Positions 1-13,800 of a DNA stretch of 64,000 bases are shown here, piece by piece. The translations under genes and the position numbers were made by a program. The notes beneath the pieces were generated by a model. The model had not been told where the DNA came from and ran no database searches. It saw only the letters and a list, made by a program, of their open reading frames with translations. This DNA is from Lepidostoma basale (lineage: Eukaryota; Arthropoda; Insecta; Trichoptera; Lepidostomatidae): contig JAHDVF020001334.1 in the NCBI GenBank assembly GCA_022606425.2, positions 62,001 through 126,000 on the forward strand. Reading direction: 5' to 3'. Position 1 is the first letter of the stretch; each line of letters opens with the position of its first letter.

Positions 1-64
1 CTTTGAAATGCTTTTATGCGGCAATTCAGGACATAAATAAAGCTATGACTGCTGTAGCTGTAAG

Positions 65-308
65 CAGTGGCGTTACTTCCATAGAAGCCCAGAAGCCCGG
101 CTTGCGTAAGAAATTTTGAATCAAAACCCCCGAATCTAAGAAATCGTGCCCCCGCATAAACCAACAACCCACTAAATCACCTTCCAACAATGTTCCAACG
201 TAAGAGGACTAGCCACAAGAGCTGAACCTCTGTAAGCCAGAAGAGGTTTTGATTCGAAATTTCTTACGCATGCCGGGCTTATGGGCTTCTATGGCAGTAC
301 TGCCACTG
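65..308. mobile_element. hAT-like non-autonomous DNA transposon (MITE)
   Basis: The element begins CAGTGGCG and ends GCCACTG. Its terminal inverted repeats run about 60 bp (both include CCATAGAAGCCC and GCGTAAGAAATTT). It is flanked by a perfect 8-bp direct repeat GCTGTAAG at 57-64 and 309-316. An 8-bp duplication with CAGTGG ends is typical of the hAT superfamily. There is no coding capacity, so it would depend on a transposase elsewhere. Confidence 0.8.
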
Positions 309-360
309 GCTGTAAGGATAGATAGATTTAGTTTTCTGAGTATTCCTGAATTGTATATAC

Positions 361-613
361 CGTCGGTTCAAAGGTAAAACTCATTAAGTGACATTTTGGT
401 AAAAAATTGATTTTTGCATTTTCTGTATCAGATTTGTGAATTCTAGGTCAGGAAATAATCACCAAGTGTTTTTATTAAAGAATAACTGTTGTTCTTTAAT
501 AAATACACTTGGTGATTATTTTTTGACGTAGAATTCACAAGTCTGATACAGAAAATGCAAAAAAAAAATTTCTCCCAAAATGTCACTTAATGAGTTTTAC
601 CTTTGAACCGACG
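361..613. repeat. Long foldback (inverted repeat) element
   Basis: Two arms of about 120 bp are nearly perfect reverse complements (CGTCGGTTCAAAGG at 361 against CCTTTGAACCGACG ending at 613) around a short centre near 481-492. No reading frame is conserved. It is best read as a foldback MITE; the superfamily is unknown because the flanking duplication is too short to be sure of. Confidence 0.75.
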
Positions 614-955
614 ATACATACCCCTAAATAACAATAATAAAAAACTTTCCTAGATAGATCATACAATTAATTTTAAGAGTTTAATATTTTCACGAGTTAT
701 AAAATAATTGTTTTATTATTGTTTTCAAAAACTCGGTGATTGAGTACTAAAATTATATTTTGTGGATTAAACAAAGTTATTTTCAATTTCCTTAGTATAT
801 TTATTACTATGGAATTCCACAGTGTTGTCAGTGCCTTAGCATTCTACATTTTATTTTCTTCGATGATGGGCAGTAGACCAAAAAGGTTAGGAACTTATGC
901 TTGAAAATTTTAATAATTCAACAAGAAATGTTTTTTTTATATAGACAATTCTAAA
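614..955. other. AT-rich DNA, nothing recognised
   Basis: I see no coding signature, repeat boundary or RNA gene here. It probably belongs to an intron of the RUFY-like gene whose first visible exon starts at 1741. Confidence 0.5.
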
Positions 956-1486
956 ACTAACTAACTAACTAACTTACCATCACGCCGTCTCCCCGGAGGG
1001 GTAGGCAGAAAGAATGGAACGCCACACTGTTCTGTCCTGACATACGTCTCTCGCTTCCTCTACATTCATACATCTTGTCATGCACGCACGTCGATTTTTC
1101 CGACTCCTCACGTGACCGACATTCAATATTTGATTGATTTGATCGTGCCACGTTTTCCTCGGCCTTCCTCTATTTCTAGCTCCGTTCACGCCGTTTACAT
1201 ATACCTTCTTTACCATTCTGTCTTCACTCATTCTTTCCATGTGTCCAAACCATCTTAATGACCCTTTCCTTATTTTGTTCATAACACTTTCATTCGCACC
1301 ACATTCACTTCTTATACTTGCATTTGTCACTCTATCCTATACAGATTTGCCACACATTCGTCTTAGAGATCTCATTTCTACTGCATTTATTCTACTTTCA
1401 TCCTTCTTTTGCCAGTTCCATGCTTCACTTCCATACATAAGGGTCGGCACAAGAACACCATTGTGCACTGCCATCTTAGCTTTTCA
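956..1486 (-). mobile_element. 5'-truncated RTE-like non-LTR retrotransposon
   Basis: On the minus strand this encodes the C-terminal tail of an endonuclease/reverse-transcriptase polyprotein, with [22 protein letters not shown] and a final AYPSGETA. It ends in a tandem (GTTA)n tail, seen on the plus strand as CTAACTAACTAAC. It is almost identical to the copy at 57365-58028 in the opposite orientation, so both are young. The assignment to the RTE type rests on the C-terminal motif and the simple-repeat tail. Confidence 0.85.
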
Positions 1487-1740
1487 CTGTATGTAAAATA
1501 TATTTAATGTCATCGTCTGCATTAGAAAATATTATTACATAAAAATGTATACAACAGTACTGTGACGCAGATATGCTTAATGGATTAAGTCACTTTCCGA
1601 TTCATTTTACACTGTGTATTTTAAAAATTAGCACAATTGTGTGTCTGTTATCTTTTCAGCAATAGTACAATACTCTGCTATGTTTTTTTTTTTTTACTGT
1701 AAAATTTATGTTTTTATCATTTTTTGTTTAATTTTTTCAG

Positions 1741-1805
1741 GACAAGATTTGCACCCCCGTGACAACAGATTAAGGATCACCGAAATATATTCCAATGATG
1801 ACGAT
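1741..1805 (+). CDS. RUFY: RUFY-like gene, first visible exon
   Basis: A T-rich tract and CAG precede the exon and GTAAGT follows it. Two bases complete a codon from an upstream exon, then the frame reads [20 protein letters not shown] and ends in phase 0, matching the next exon. The preceding exon is not in the window. Confidence 0.7.
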
Positions 1806-4800
1806 GTAAGTCGTTTTATTTCACTGAAAGGGTTAGGTTTGGTTAGGTTATTTTATTCCCGGCTTATTATTAAGTGCATTTTTGGACCCCCTACAGATTT
1901 ATTTTATTTTGTGCAGACCCCCTACTTTCGTAATATTGTTTTATTTTTTTACAAATTCACCTATAACTATAAAATAAGTTTTTGAAGCTGACACAGATTA
2001 TAACAATAGAAAAAATAATCTGGAATTCGTTGTCGACCCTTTTTTTTTATTACTCATTTGGAAAAATCGCTGGGATGATGTTTGTAAAACTCCATATTAA
2101 ATAATTAACACAATTATGAATGTCTATTTTCTAGAAGTTTTGTTTTACTTTATGGGAATGACATGTTTTGTCTCGCTAAGGCAATATCAAAAGGTGAAAC
2201 ACACACGTCATTCCCATAAAATTAAAAAAATCTTCCAGAATACAGATATTTTCATTTGCAATAATTATTAAAAAAAAAATTTAATGATAAAAAATGGTTT
2301 ATTCTAGGAATAATGAAACGTTTTAATTAAAAAATAACTCCTTTCACACCTCCCAGACGTTTTTAATTGTCCTTATATGTAAATTGTTTTTGGCTACAAT
2401 GAATCAAAGCACTTTATTTTTATATGTAATTAACTAACTAACTAACCATCACGCCGTCTCTCCGAAGGGGTAAGCAGAAATAATGGACTGCCACTCTTTA
2501 ACCGATGCGGCACTCCATCCTTCTTTTATCGCCCCCGCGGGAGACGCAGTGTGATGGGTTGCGAACCTCATCGCCACCAATAGGCATCTCCCGGGTACAC
2601 TTCGATCATCCAACGTCCACAAAATAAATCTAAAACAAATTATATAAAATATAATGATATAATCATACATATAATTATATATTTTTATATGTATCGTATC
2701 ATATTTTAAACAAAGAAAACTCATAGTAGTCAGGCAACCTTTATGTATGAGATCATTAATAAATATTGACAACACTTCCATAATGTGTGGTATTCAAATA
2801 TTTTGTTGTACCTTCTAAAAATAATCTTTAAAATAGTAAACATTAGACGTCATTTCCTGTTTTAACTGATAGTATTAGTATGAAGGAAGTGATGGTGTAT
2901 TTCCTGAAATGTGTAAAACACATGCGTAAGATTACGTTTTTCGAGGTTTTAGTAGATAATACGATAAATTTAATAAATTATTTAGCTAATTTTTAAATGG
3001 AAAAAAAAAATCATCCCATGACAATTTTTTTGTTGATAAGCTCGTGGCGTTAACACTTCCATAATGGACGAATATTTATCAATTAAAACTTTTTTTTTCC
3101 ACTTATGAGTTGTTTTTTTTTGACATGTTTTGAAGATTTTACTCCTCGTCATTGAGAGAAATATATAAACTAAATAGTCAATTGTTTTGGCCGTAATACT
3201 ATAATACTTTAACATAATAAACTGATAAATTAAAAAAACTTTTTTTTTTGTATCACAATTGTATTTTTATTTTATGCGACAGCTGTTTCGTCAACCTATG
3301 TTGACATCATCAGGTGTTACATATAAACTATTATTCTCCCTTTTCTTCTATATACGCCATACTTTGTGTTGTTATGATGCTTTATTTCACTTTTTCTTTT
3401 TTATATACTTTGTATATACAACACTTATATTAAAAAAATAAAATTACATAGACATGTTTCGGACAACCAGTCCTTCTTCAGTGATACAAATTATAAAGAT
3501 ACATTAAAAATATTATAATTTTTTTTACATGATATGACAGATGTTATAAATCTTTATAACATATCGTCACCTGAGAGTAAGAGGGTTCCAAATAACAAAA
3601 TTTCACATTTGGCTTTTTTCGCGAAAAGGGTTCTTACTAACCTTATCTATACGAGTATGTACAATTAAAAAAACATGTTATAGTATCGTCATTTTGATGT
3701 TACGAAAAGAATCAAGTTCCATCTAATCATTCAAAACACACGATTCACTGAAGAAGGATTCATTTAAACTTACAACTTTATTATTCCAACTGTCGCCAGA
3801 GAAAAATTACACACTTCTCGGTAAAAGAGTTTCATCTGCTTCAGATAGAACCCTTTTATTCCAAGATATACTCGTACACCCGAAACCAACAAAACTTTGA
3901 CTTCATTTTTCTCAGCTTTTTACTTTTGTCAGTTGAACCTTCTTACTCTCAGGTGACGATATGCCAGATCATGTAAACAATTTTATGATATTTTTAAAAT
4001 GTTTCTTTATAATATGTGTTACTGAAGAAGGACTGGTTGTCCGAAACATGTCTATGTAATTTTATTTTTTTAATATAAGTGTTGTATATATTAAGTATTA
4101 AAAAAAGAAAAAGTGAAATATTATTCTCCCGATCATGAAGGTGTAAAACCTTCGAAACTTGAAAAATAAACTAATAAGTGGAAAAAACAGTGTATTACAT
4201 GGTGTTCCCGGAAAGTATAGTCCATTACAAAGAATTTTTTGAAGTTTTCGTTACAACACATCAAATTTCTTACATTGATGCATCGGCTCCAGCAATTTTT
4301 CCAAGCATCAAATGCACCACGGTAGACCTCCTCCTGAATGCTCCTTAAGGCCGCGCTACAAGCTGCATGGATCCCCTTGATAGTCTCAAAATGTTTGTAT
4401 GTATTTTTAAATTTCATTTTACTGTTTGCAGGACAAATCCAGCAACAAAAGTTTAAGCGGCAGTGAAAAGGACAGAAGCAAGGAGAAGGAGACAGACAGT
4501 GAACTGATGAAGGTAGTAGAAGAAGAGAAGATCAAAAGACATGAATTGCAGAAGGAATTAGAGTTACAGGTAAAATTGTATTTCATGTATTCAATTTCTA
4601 ACTAACTAACTAACCATCACGCCATCTCCCCGAAAGGGTAGGCAGAAAGAATGGACTGTCACACTTATACTGATGCGGCACTCCATCCTTCTCTTTTCGC
4701 TCCGCGAGAGACGCGGTGTGATGGGTTGCGAACCTCATCGCCACCAATAGGCATCTCCCGCGCACACTTCGATCGTCCAACACCCACAAAATAAATCTAA

Positions 4801-7800
4801 AACAAATAATTTAAAATACAATGATATAAAATAAAATAAAAATAATTTACCACAAAATGTTCTTTTTAGATGGTGCACATATTGTCTATTTAATTTATGT
4901 TCCACGAATCCACCGTTTTTTTTATTTTAGCACATAATGTACCTCCATCAAAGCTTCTTAGTTCAAATAAAAATTTAAATCAATTTATGTTAACCTCTAG
5001 ATATATTTTTAATGGAAATTATTATTCTTATTATTCTGCTTAGTTTAGGTCGTATGACCTGTATGTGACGTTGAGTTGTCTAAGGATGATGATGTCCTTC
5101 CATCACTCCATCACTCCATCCTTCCTGGCAGTCTCTTGCTGCATGGGTTCGGATATGATGAATAGTATTATTATTATTACTATTTTGTTGAATAGCTCTT
5201 AAAATCGGTACAGCGGGAGTCAAATCGCTGAAAAGGGTGGGAAAAAATAATATAAAAGAAAATATGCATAGAACCATGTAAATAGAAATATTACAGTTAT
5301 CTCTTTGTTGCTCTTATCGTGAGGGTAATCAAGAATTCTACATATAATTATGGGTATTCACAATGATTGATATTAATTGACTTTAGGTGAAATGAATTAT
5401 TTCAAATATCATGTGGGTAGGTTTTATTTCCTTGGGGTAATTGGCCGCGGCATTAACACATAATGTTTTTTTCGATGTTGCACATGTTGACATGGACGAT
5501 CCGGACTTTTGTGTTTTTTATTTTATTTATGTTACACGTATCAACCGTTCTTTAAATTAGCTGTAATTAGGCACTTAACCAGCAAGAACTTAAAATTAAT
5601 ATTGAAGAAATTATTCAAATTGTCATTGGAACAAATGAAAAATTTATTTTTATTACATTGTCAAAATTCTTTATAAAAATGATAAAACTAATATAATTTT
5701 AACAGCAAAACAATACAAACGTATTACGTGTCACAATTAACTATTATAAAGTGCGGCAACAGTTAAATTGACCAAAACAATTCACTTATACGCGAAATAT
5801 CTCCAAATTTACAGGAGCACCACATGTACCAAACCAAATTTTCAAAATCAGAATATATAACTATATATCAATAATATCAATAATATATATTCAATTTCAC
5901 TTTTGGAATTTTCTAGATATTTGTATTACAACAAAGGGTAATGAAATGTTAATTTTTTTATGCTATAAATTATTTTGTTCCTTTATTTTTCACTACTCAT
6001 GAAAACAGCACTATCCAAATTACTCTAATTATTATTAACATGTTTCCAAGATATATCGTTATCATCGGGAGAAAGGTGTAAACAGTCTGATTGTTCTATG
6101 GATGATGAAGGTATAATGCATTCGAAACATGGTATGAAAAATAGCTAATACGAGGAAAACCAACATTCATTAAAACATTTTTTTTTTTTTTTTGAACAGC
6201 ATAATTCGTATTTGAAATATTAAATAATTCTAAGGATCGTGTAATTTATAGTTTTGTTTAGATTGTGTTATGTTCATAACATATATGTAATTATTTTCAA
6301 TTTCCACATTCAGATGTGTCTGAAGGCGGAGATGGAGGTGGCCATGAAGCTTCTGGAGAAGGACATCCACGAGAAGCAAGACACCATCGTCTCTCTGAGG
6401 AGACAGCTCGATGACATCAAACTCATCAACTTGGATATGTACAAGAAACTGCAGGTAAGACAATAGCCAAGTATTACATTATTAAACTATCACATATGGC
6501 GTTCCGCAGATGTGAATATCGAAGTAAACTACATTTTTTTATTTATTATCTTATTGACATAATCTGTCACCAAAAATTCTACATTAATTCTGTGGCTTTT
6601 AGTAAAGAGGTCATGAAAAATATCAAAAAAATTGTTGGTTATGTAGTTTTGCCATAAAATATCAAAGGTTAATTTGGTGAAGGGATATCTGTCTAGAAAA
6701 CATTGTAGATTATTTTTTATATAAAATATTTTGAATTAAAACACTTCTCAACATTTATCATCAAGAGAATGATATTAACTGGGGTTTATATTGTTTATAT
6801 AACCGCGTCTCCCGCGGGGCGAAAAGAAAAGGATGGAGTGCCGCATCAGTAAAAGTGTGACAGTCCATTCTTTCTGCCTACCCTTTCGATGAGAGCATCA
6901 AACTATGTCAAACAAAGATGTTTAGGATTTATTTAACGTAAAGCAATATTTTTAATAATAAAACATTTTTCATTTAATGTCACATGGGCTGTATTGTGTG
7001 TGTAATACCAATAAGTAGGACTCTTTTAAAAGTATATATAAACTAATAAAACATGTATTACGGCATATTATACGCACTTTAATATTTGTTTATTATTCTT
7101 ATTGCAAGTGTGGAACTAAATTGATCTATTTTATCTATACATATTTATCTATGACTTTTAGTGATGTATATAAAAAACTGTTTTGTCAAGTTATTCATAC
7201 ATTTTATGCAACTATATTTAATATAGTTCTTTTTTATGTTTGTTAGTCATGTTTAATATTTTTACATATGCTACAAATTCTTATTAATTCATTGTAATAT
7301 CAGTTTAGGCATGTCATTTGAATGTTATATTAAGATATTATAAAGAGTATTGAAAAGTAATAAAAAATTAATTTATGATTAATTTATTTTAAATATAATA
7401 ACTTCAATTAATCATCATAATATTTAAATAATTTGAATTCCCTAACAAACGGTATATTAATACAAAAGTGTTATGCATGAATCTTTTTGTCAATGCCTGA
7501 CTTAATTAAGTGGTATCATAAAATGCTAAATTGCTCGAATTAACTTGAGCATGTATGCACTTTTTTGCCAATATAAGCTTCTTAAGTTAAATCAAGTCTG
7601 TTAAGCGATTAAATGAAATCAAATCAAATCACTTTATTCACTTAAAAGACATTACAAACAGTATAAATGTTTAAGGCATCTAAATCATAATTCAGTTCAG
7701 TAAAATATAAGTATTGAATTATCCTCTCTATTGTCTCGGTTATTTATATTAGAACACTTTTGTATTTAATTTGTTTTGTGTGTTGTTTATTATTATGGAA

Positions 7801-10800
7801 AATTTAATATCAAATTCTTCTTTATAATATTCTTACATATTACCCATCGAAATGTACTCGTATATCTTTAAAACATCACCAAATTTAGTTTAAATCATTT
7901 ATCACGCTTTCTTTGTATTCTATTTCTATGTATATGTATTTATTCTTTAAATTTGTTATTAATGTTGATATCTATGGTAACACATACACAAACAAAATAA
8001 AATAAAAGATTGAATGTAGTCTTATAAGAAATATATAGTTCTTTTATTTTTGTACATATTTACATTTTTAATTTCTTAAAACAACATCTGTATTCTAGCC
8101 TTGTGTTTCTGCCACAGATAAAATATTAGATTCAAATTTTAATCTCTCATCTAAAGGTTCTGTATTACTGTAATTGGCACATAAATCTTTTTCATCATTA
8201 TAACCTCTAATTAACTCATGCATAAAAAGGCAAATGCAATATAATAAATTATTTCAGTATTGCAAACATTTTTTAAAAACATATGAAGTGTTATCATTTG
8301 TTTTAATTCAAAAATACTATCAAATTGTTTAAATTGAAAATCTAGTCTGTCATCTGACTACATATTTGCTACATTTTAAAATATGCGTAATAATTTCATA
8401 AGTTGATGTTTGTAATAAGTATTTAATAATGCAATATCTTGTAATAAGTATTTAATAATGCAATATCTTGTAATAATATAATTTATATATTTTTACACAC
8501 TTTTTAAATTATTTTGTGTTAATAATTTTTGCAGTAGAATTATTATTTAATGCTTAATATGCGTATCGTATTATTTTTTCCATATCTATGTTTAAAGTTG
8601 GCATTATTTTAGTTATGAATTTTGTTGTTGTTGTAGAATTTGATGAATTTTTTGTATAATTTTTTTATAATGTGACGTGCAATTTTATTTAATATTTTTA
8701 TTATTATTATAATAGAATAAATCTTGTTTTTTTTATTGTAGTTTTTAATAATATTTTTTTCTGTAATGTTTCTGTAATTGAAGACTGGACATTACAAAGG
8801 TGTAAAAAGTAAAAAAAGGAGTTTTTGGTGGCAATTGGTCTTAAAAATAACTGTGCAAAAGTGCCTAATGATTGAATAATATAGTGTAGTTCAAATGTCA
8901 CCCTATAGATGCCACCGGTGGTACATGACATATGGAACAAAAAACAGTTTTTGCTTATTTTCTCTGCTTTATGTTTAAACCACTTGGCACCTTTGTAATG
9001 CTTAATAAATTCCAGCCTTCAATTTAGCTTGAACCCTTCAAGTTATTAATTATTATTATAATGTCCCAACTTTGAGCCATCCCCACAATTTTGATAATTA
9101 ATAAGCACATTTTATTTTTAATTCTGTAATTGAAAACTTTTGACATTTAACAAAATAAAATTGATGGACTGGTAAAACTCCGATTGTTTTTAGTATAACT
9201 TTGTATGTAAATATTTCTTTGTGTAAATGAGACATATTACACATTATAGATTTTAACAATTTTAATAGTTATTAGCTTTTTTGTATACATGTCATATTTG
9301 TTTTTGTGGATGATTAAATGATATATTGATATTCTTAATTTGAATATATCCAATATATGAACGGAAGCGTTGTGAACAATGCGATGAAAAGTTTATTAAA
9401 ATGTTTGGACACCTGGAAATAATTAATGAAGTAAGAATGGTGAAGAAAGTATATGTTGATGTTTTGAATGGAGCACATAATTAAGGAAGTCCAAATCAAT
9501 CAAAATTGATTGTTGTCCACTTGTAAAAAATGTCATGCATGATGCATTGTGTAAATGTTGAGAAGGCTAGAGAAGTATGTTAGGAGAATGTCTCTGTCTA
9601 CCTATTAGTTATTTTATTAGTGTTAATATTCATACCAAAGTTAGTATTTGAAATATCCCCGTATATGAATGTCTATTTATTTTTCAAAATCTTCATAATT
9701 TTTATAGTGTTGAGTGTATTATTTAACAATTTTTTTAAAAATACCAAAAGGAATGCGAAATGGAACTTACCCAAAAGGGTGAAATGGTATCGAGGCTGCA
9801 GTCCAAAGCGGAGCAGATCGGTAAGATTCTCAACAATCTGGAGAAGTACAATCATCTCATCAACGACGGCGAGGGCAAGAATGTCCGATCGCCGACCTGC
9901 TCTGACCGAGGTCTGAAATCGCCCTCGGACAATAAGGGTCTCGGTAGAAGTCCCCTGAGTCTGCCTCCCAACAACGACGCCAAGAAGAGTAAAGATTCCG
10001 ACGGTCCACCGCATAAGAAACTGGATTTGAAGGAGATACCTCCATTTAAAATGAAAAACCGAAGACCAGAAGAGTTGAATTCCCCAACTGGTCCAGGAAA
10101 TGCTATCACGGATATGTAAAATGATCTTTTCTTTAATGATTTATTATATATATATTTTTTTAATTTGGTAAAAAATATGAAATATTGCGTATAAAAATTA
10201 TAACTCTGTGTAAATCCATTTTTCAGTAAATTTATATAAAGCGTTTTATATAATTATCTTCTTTCTTCTGATTTCACAATTTTCAAACATGGAAAAATGT
10301 TTAATGTCTTGAATCAAAGAAGTAAGCAATGTTACTTGCATGGTGCTTAAACTATTTTTACTGAGTTACAAAAAATTAATTCCAAATTTTTAAATATTTT
10401 TTTATAATTATATTATTTGAAATTCTGATGTACCGGCTATTAAAATAGTTTGCTTCTCAGCCTGTTTTATTATTATGAATTTACTACTTTTTATGTTATA
10501 ATTATAGTGATTTGATGAATTCAAATATATTGTATTGAAAACAAACAACAAAACCACTTAAATCAAATGTCTCCAATTGTGTTGTGTTTGTGATGCTGAA
10601 AGCCAGTGTAAATGTTGCTTTAGCGTTTTGACTTTTCAATTATAATAGAATATTTTGTATTATTCCATTTTAAGTATTAGAATATACATAATATTTTGAT
10701 ATCCAGTATGTATGCTATATGTTTGGAAAATGACCTGACGATGAATGTTAGAAAGTTCAAGGTAATGGTTTACCAAAAGAATGAAAGAGCAACAGTCTGA

Positions 10801-13800
10801 AAAATGATTATGAAAGGTATAATTTTAGAATAAGTGGACGAACTTATTTAAGTAAGAATGTTTACAAAGGATAGCTGAATAGAGAGGAAATGTAAAGAAG
10901 GATTAGTGCATGCAAGATAACGAAAATTATTGCCAACCAAAACCTATCTACACAAGGTGTAGTTCACAATTGTGTTCTTATACTCACTCTTATACGAGTA
11001 TATACTTACTTTTTATGTCCATGCAACTCTTGAAGAGTTTTAGTCTCTTTGATCTAGCCAGATCAGCCAGAACATTATCCATTAGGCGCTATCTAGGCCT
11101 TCCTAGACGTCTTACTCCGGTTGGTCTCGACACTTATATATGAAAATGAAATATGGAATTGAAGAAAGATGAATGAAAGTAGAATAAATTAGATCTCTCA
11201 GAGAAATATGTGATAAATCATTGTATGTTAGAATGTCAAACTCCGATATAAGAGTTGAATGGCGAATGAATGCGTTATAAGCAAAACATTGAAAGGATTG
11301 CTAAGATGGTTTGGATATATGGAAAGAATTGTGAAGAAAGAAGAAGAACATTATTGATCACCTATAAAATATCTATGTGCGTGCAATGATATGCTGTATG
11401 ATTGTGGAAATCTCTAGAGAATTATGTCAGGATAGCAGAGTGTGACATTCCCTTTCCTCTGCTTACCCTTTGTGAAATTGGCGTGATGGTTAGTCAGTTA
11501 GTTAGAATATACATTTTTTTTTTAATTTAGAGAGTAATTTTTGATGTTATTTATATTTAATATTATTAATATAATTATTTGAAATTGAATTTGATGATTT
11601 CAAAAATATTATATTGAAAACAAACAACAAAACCACATAAATCAAATGTCTCCAATTGTGTTGTATTTGTGATGCTAAGAGCCAGTGTAAATGTTGCTTA
11701 TTGCGTTTTGTCTTTTCAATAAGAATGTTTTGTACTTTTCCATTTTAAGTATTAGAATAAATATACATGTTTTGGTATCTAGTATGTATGAGATATGTAT
11801 GCAAAATGAAATTCGATGAATGTTAGAAAGTCCAAGTTAATGGTTTACAAATAGAAAGAAAAAGTAACAGTCTGAAAAATGATTATGAAAGGTATAACTT
11901 TAGAACAAGTGAATGAACTTATTAAATTGTGATGTTCTTTACATTAAATATAATTAAATTTACTAATTTCTGATATATTATATTGAAAACAAACAACAAA
12001 ACCACATAAATCAAGTGTCTCCAATTGTGTTGTATTTGTGACGAAGAAAATAATTGTAAATGTTGCTTGTTGTGTTTTAACTTGTTAATGATTCTAATAT
12101 GTAGAATACAAAATTAAACATTTTTATTTTACATATTAGAATATACATTTTTATAAAATGTACTATTTCATTATATGAATTTGATAATGCTTTATATTTC
12201 TATAGTATTATGATTAAAAAAACATTTCTACATATTGTGAAAATTAAAATTAACCTAGAATTTTTATTGACACAGTATGAAAATTATTTCATGAAACACT
12301 AAATGAAATAAACATCAGTTTCTTGATTGTTTTTTAATATTTTCATATGTGTTTATATTAATATCTCTTTATATATTTCGATTAATTTAAGAAGTTATTC
12401 CTTTGAAATTCCATAATTATGAATTTTATATGATTCAAAACACCTTTTTCCCACTGTCGTTTGGAAAAATTACAACTCACTCAACGGTGGAAAAAATTGA
12501 CATATATTTGTTTTAAAAATGTGGTAGATTTCAATAATGTGAATTTACAGAGTTTTTAAAAATAATTTTCTTGTGAAATACTACAATGCAGTGTAAATAA
12601 TGGTACAATAATAAATGTCTATTTTAACACAATTTTATTATAAATAATTATTGTCTTTTAATACTTCGTACGAAGGATTACGTTGTGGTGTGATAATTTT
12701 AAATGATTGAAAACACTTGAATATTTTGTTTTAACCTCTCGAGTAGTAAAGATATTAATGACATTTACGAAAAATATTTTTTTCAGCTTGTGAAACATCA
12801 GACTAGCCGATAAATTCTTTTATTTTGTGTACACCAATAGATGTCACCGGTAGAACATATAAAATCAAACTCTAATTAGAGTGAAACCAGTTGGTAGTTT
12901 AAAGAACAAAATATATAAGTGTTTTAATTTACTTTATATTGCTTTTCTGTCTGAATAAATAATTTTAGTGTTATGGTTTGCCAATTCTCTGTGTGTTTAA
13001 ATAGATGTAAGTGATATTCCAAATGATGGCACCAACTCATGTAACTTAGTAATTAATTACGTGATAGAATAACTATTTTGTATTAGAAATAAGCATATTT
13101 CATTTGTACCGTGAATCAGAGACTATGATGTGATGTTTTTTTGGTTAAAAGCCAATTTGTCATCCTCAAATGTTTCCACATACCATCTTGTATACACAAT
13201 ATGAACCACCAAGTATTCTACAATTCTAAACTTTTGAGGAGTGTATTAGTGTCTTTGAGTCAGTCAATAATATAAGCAAATGGTTTAGTTCTAAATTTAT
13301 TAAATGCTAATATTTATATGTCTTTAAACTCATATTTTAATATAGATACATAATTAAATCAAATTTCTAGTTATACTTTTTTTTTCTACATAGGAATGTA
13401 CTGTAGATATATTTACAATGTAAAAATTGTATAAAAATCATTTTAAAATTTATGATGTTGATGAGAATTGTAGAAAATTAAAAATGTACCCAGAATACTA
13501 TATTTGAGTAGCCGTAAAATAATAAAATCAAAGATTTACAATTCTTAATAATAATAACTTTATGTACAGACATAACTTGTTATAATGCATTGGGATTTTT
13601 ATAGATTAGTATATTAATAAGATTTATTTACGTAAAAATATTTTTTGTTGGTATATTTAATATCTTACTACTGATATATTGAGTAATTTATTGTTTCTTG
13701 AACAATAATGTAAAACTTAATATTAATTAATGAAGCTGTTTTTTTTAATATATTTTTATTTTATTTTATGGGAGGACGACCCTTATAGAACTCTTCATAA

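Larger units (their letters stand above)
3341..4118. mobile_element. Inverted-repeat element with hammerhead-like arms, 12-bp target duplication
   Basis: It is flanked by the 12-bp duplication TATTATTCTCCC (3329-3340 and 4119-4130). Long inverted arms carry ACACTTATATTAAAAAAATA on the left and its complement on the right, then ACATGTTTCGGAC and CACCTGAGAGTAAGA (3572-3586) against TCTTACTCTCAGGTG (3943-3957). The end beginning TTTTCTTCTATATACGCCAT recurs at 58054-58257 and 63261. No open frame. It interrupts an older hammerhead repeat. Confidence 0.75.
10516..12140 (+). repeat. Three direct copies of a ~330-bp segment
   Basis: Copies start near 10516, 11588 and 11966. Each has TATTGAAAACAAACAACAAA, ATGTCTCCAATTGTGTTG and a shared AATGTTGCTT. 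The first two continue through AACAGTCTGAAAAATGATTA to about 10856 and 11926; the third stops near 12140. The spacer between copies 1 and 2 holds a decayed RTE fragment. No protein is conserved between the copies. Confidence 0.75.

Noticed and set aside
361..613. Long foldbacks as microRNA precursors
   Set aside because: Arms of over 100 bp with near-perfect pairing and repeat-like ends fit foldback MITEs, not miRNA hairpins.
9673..10109. Three antisense open frames over the RUFY alternative exon
   Set aside because: They are shadows of the GC-richer plus-strand exon, with low-complexity protein and no motif.
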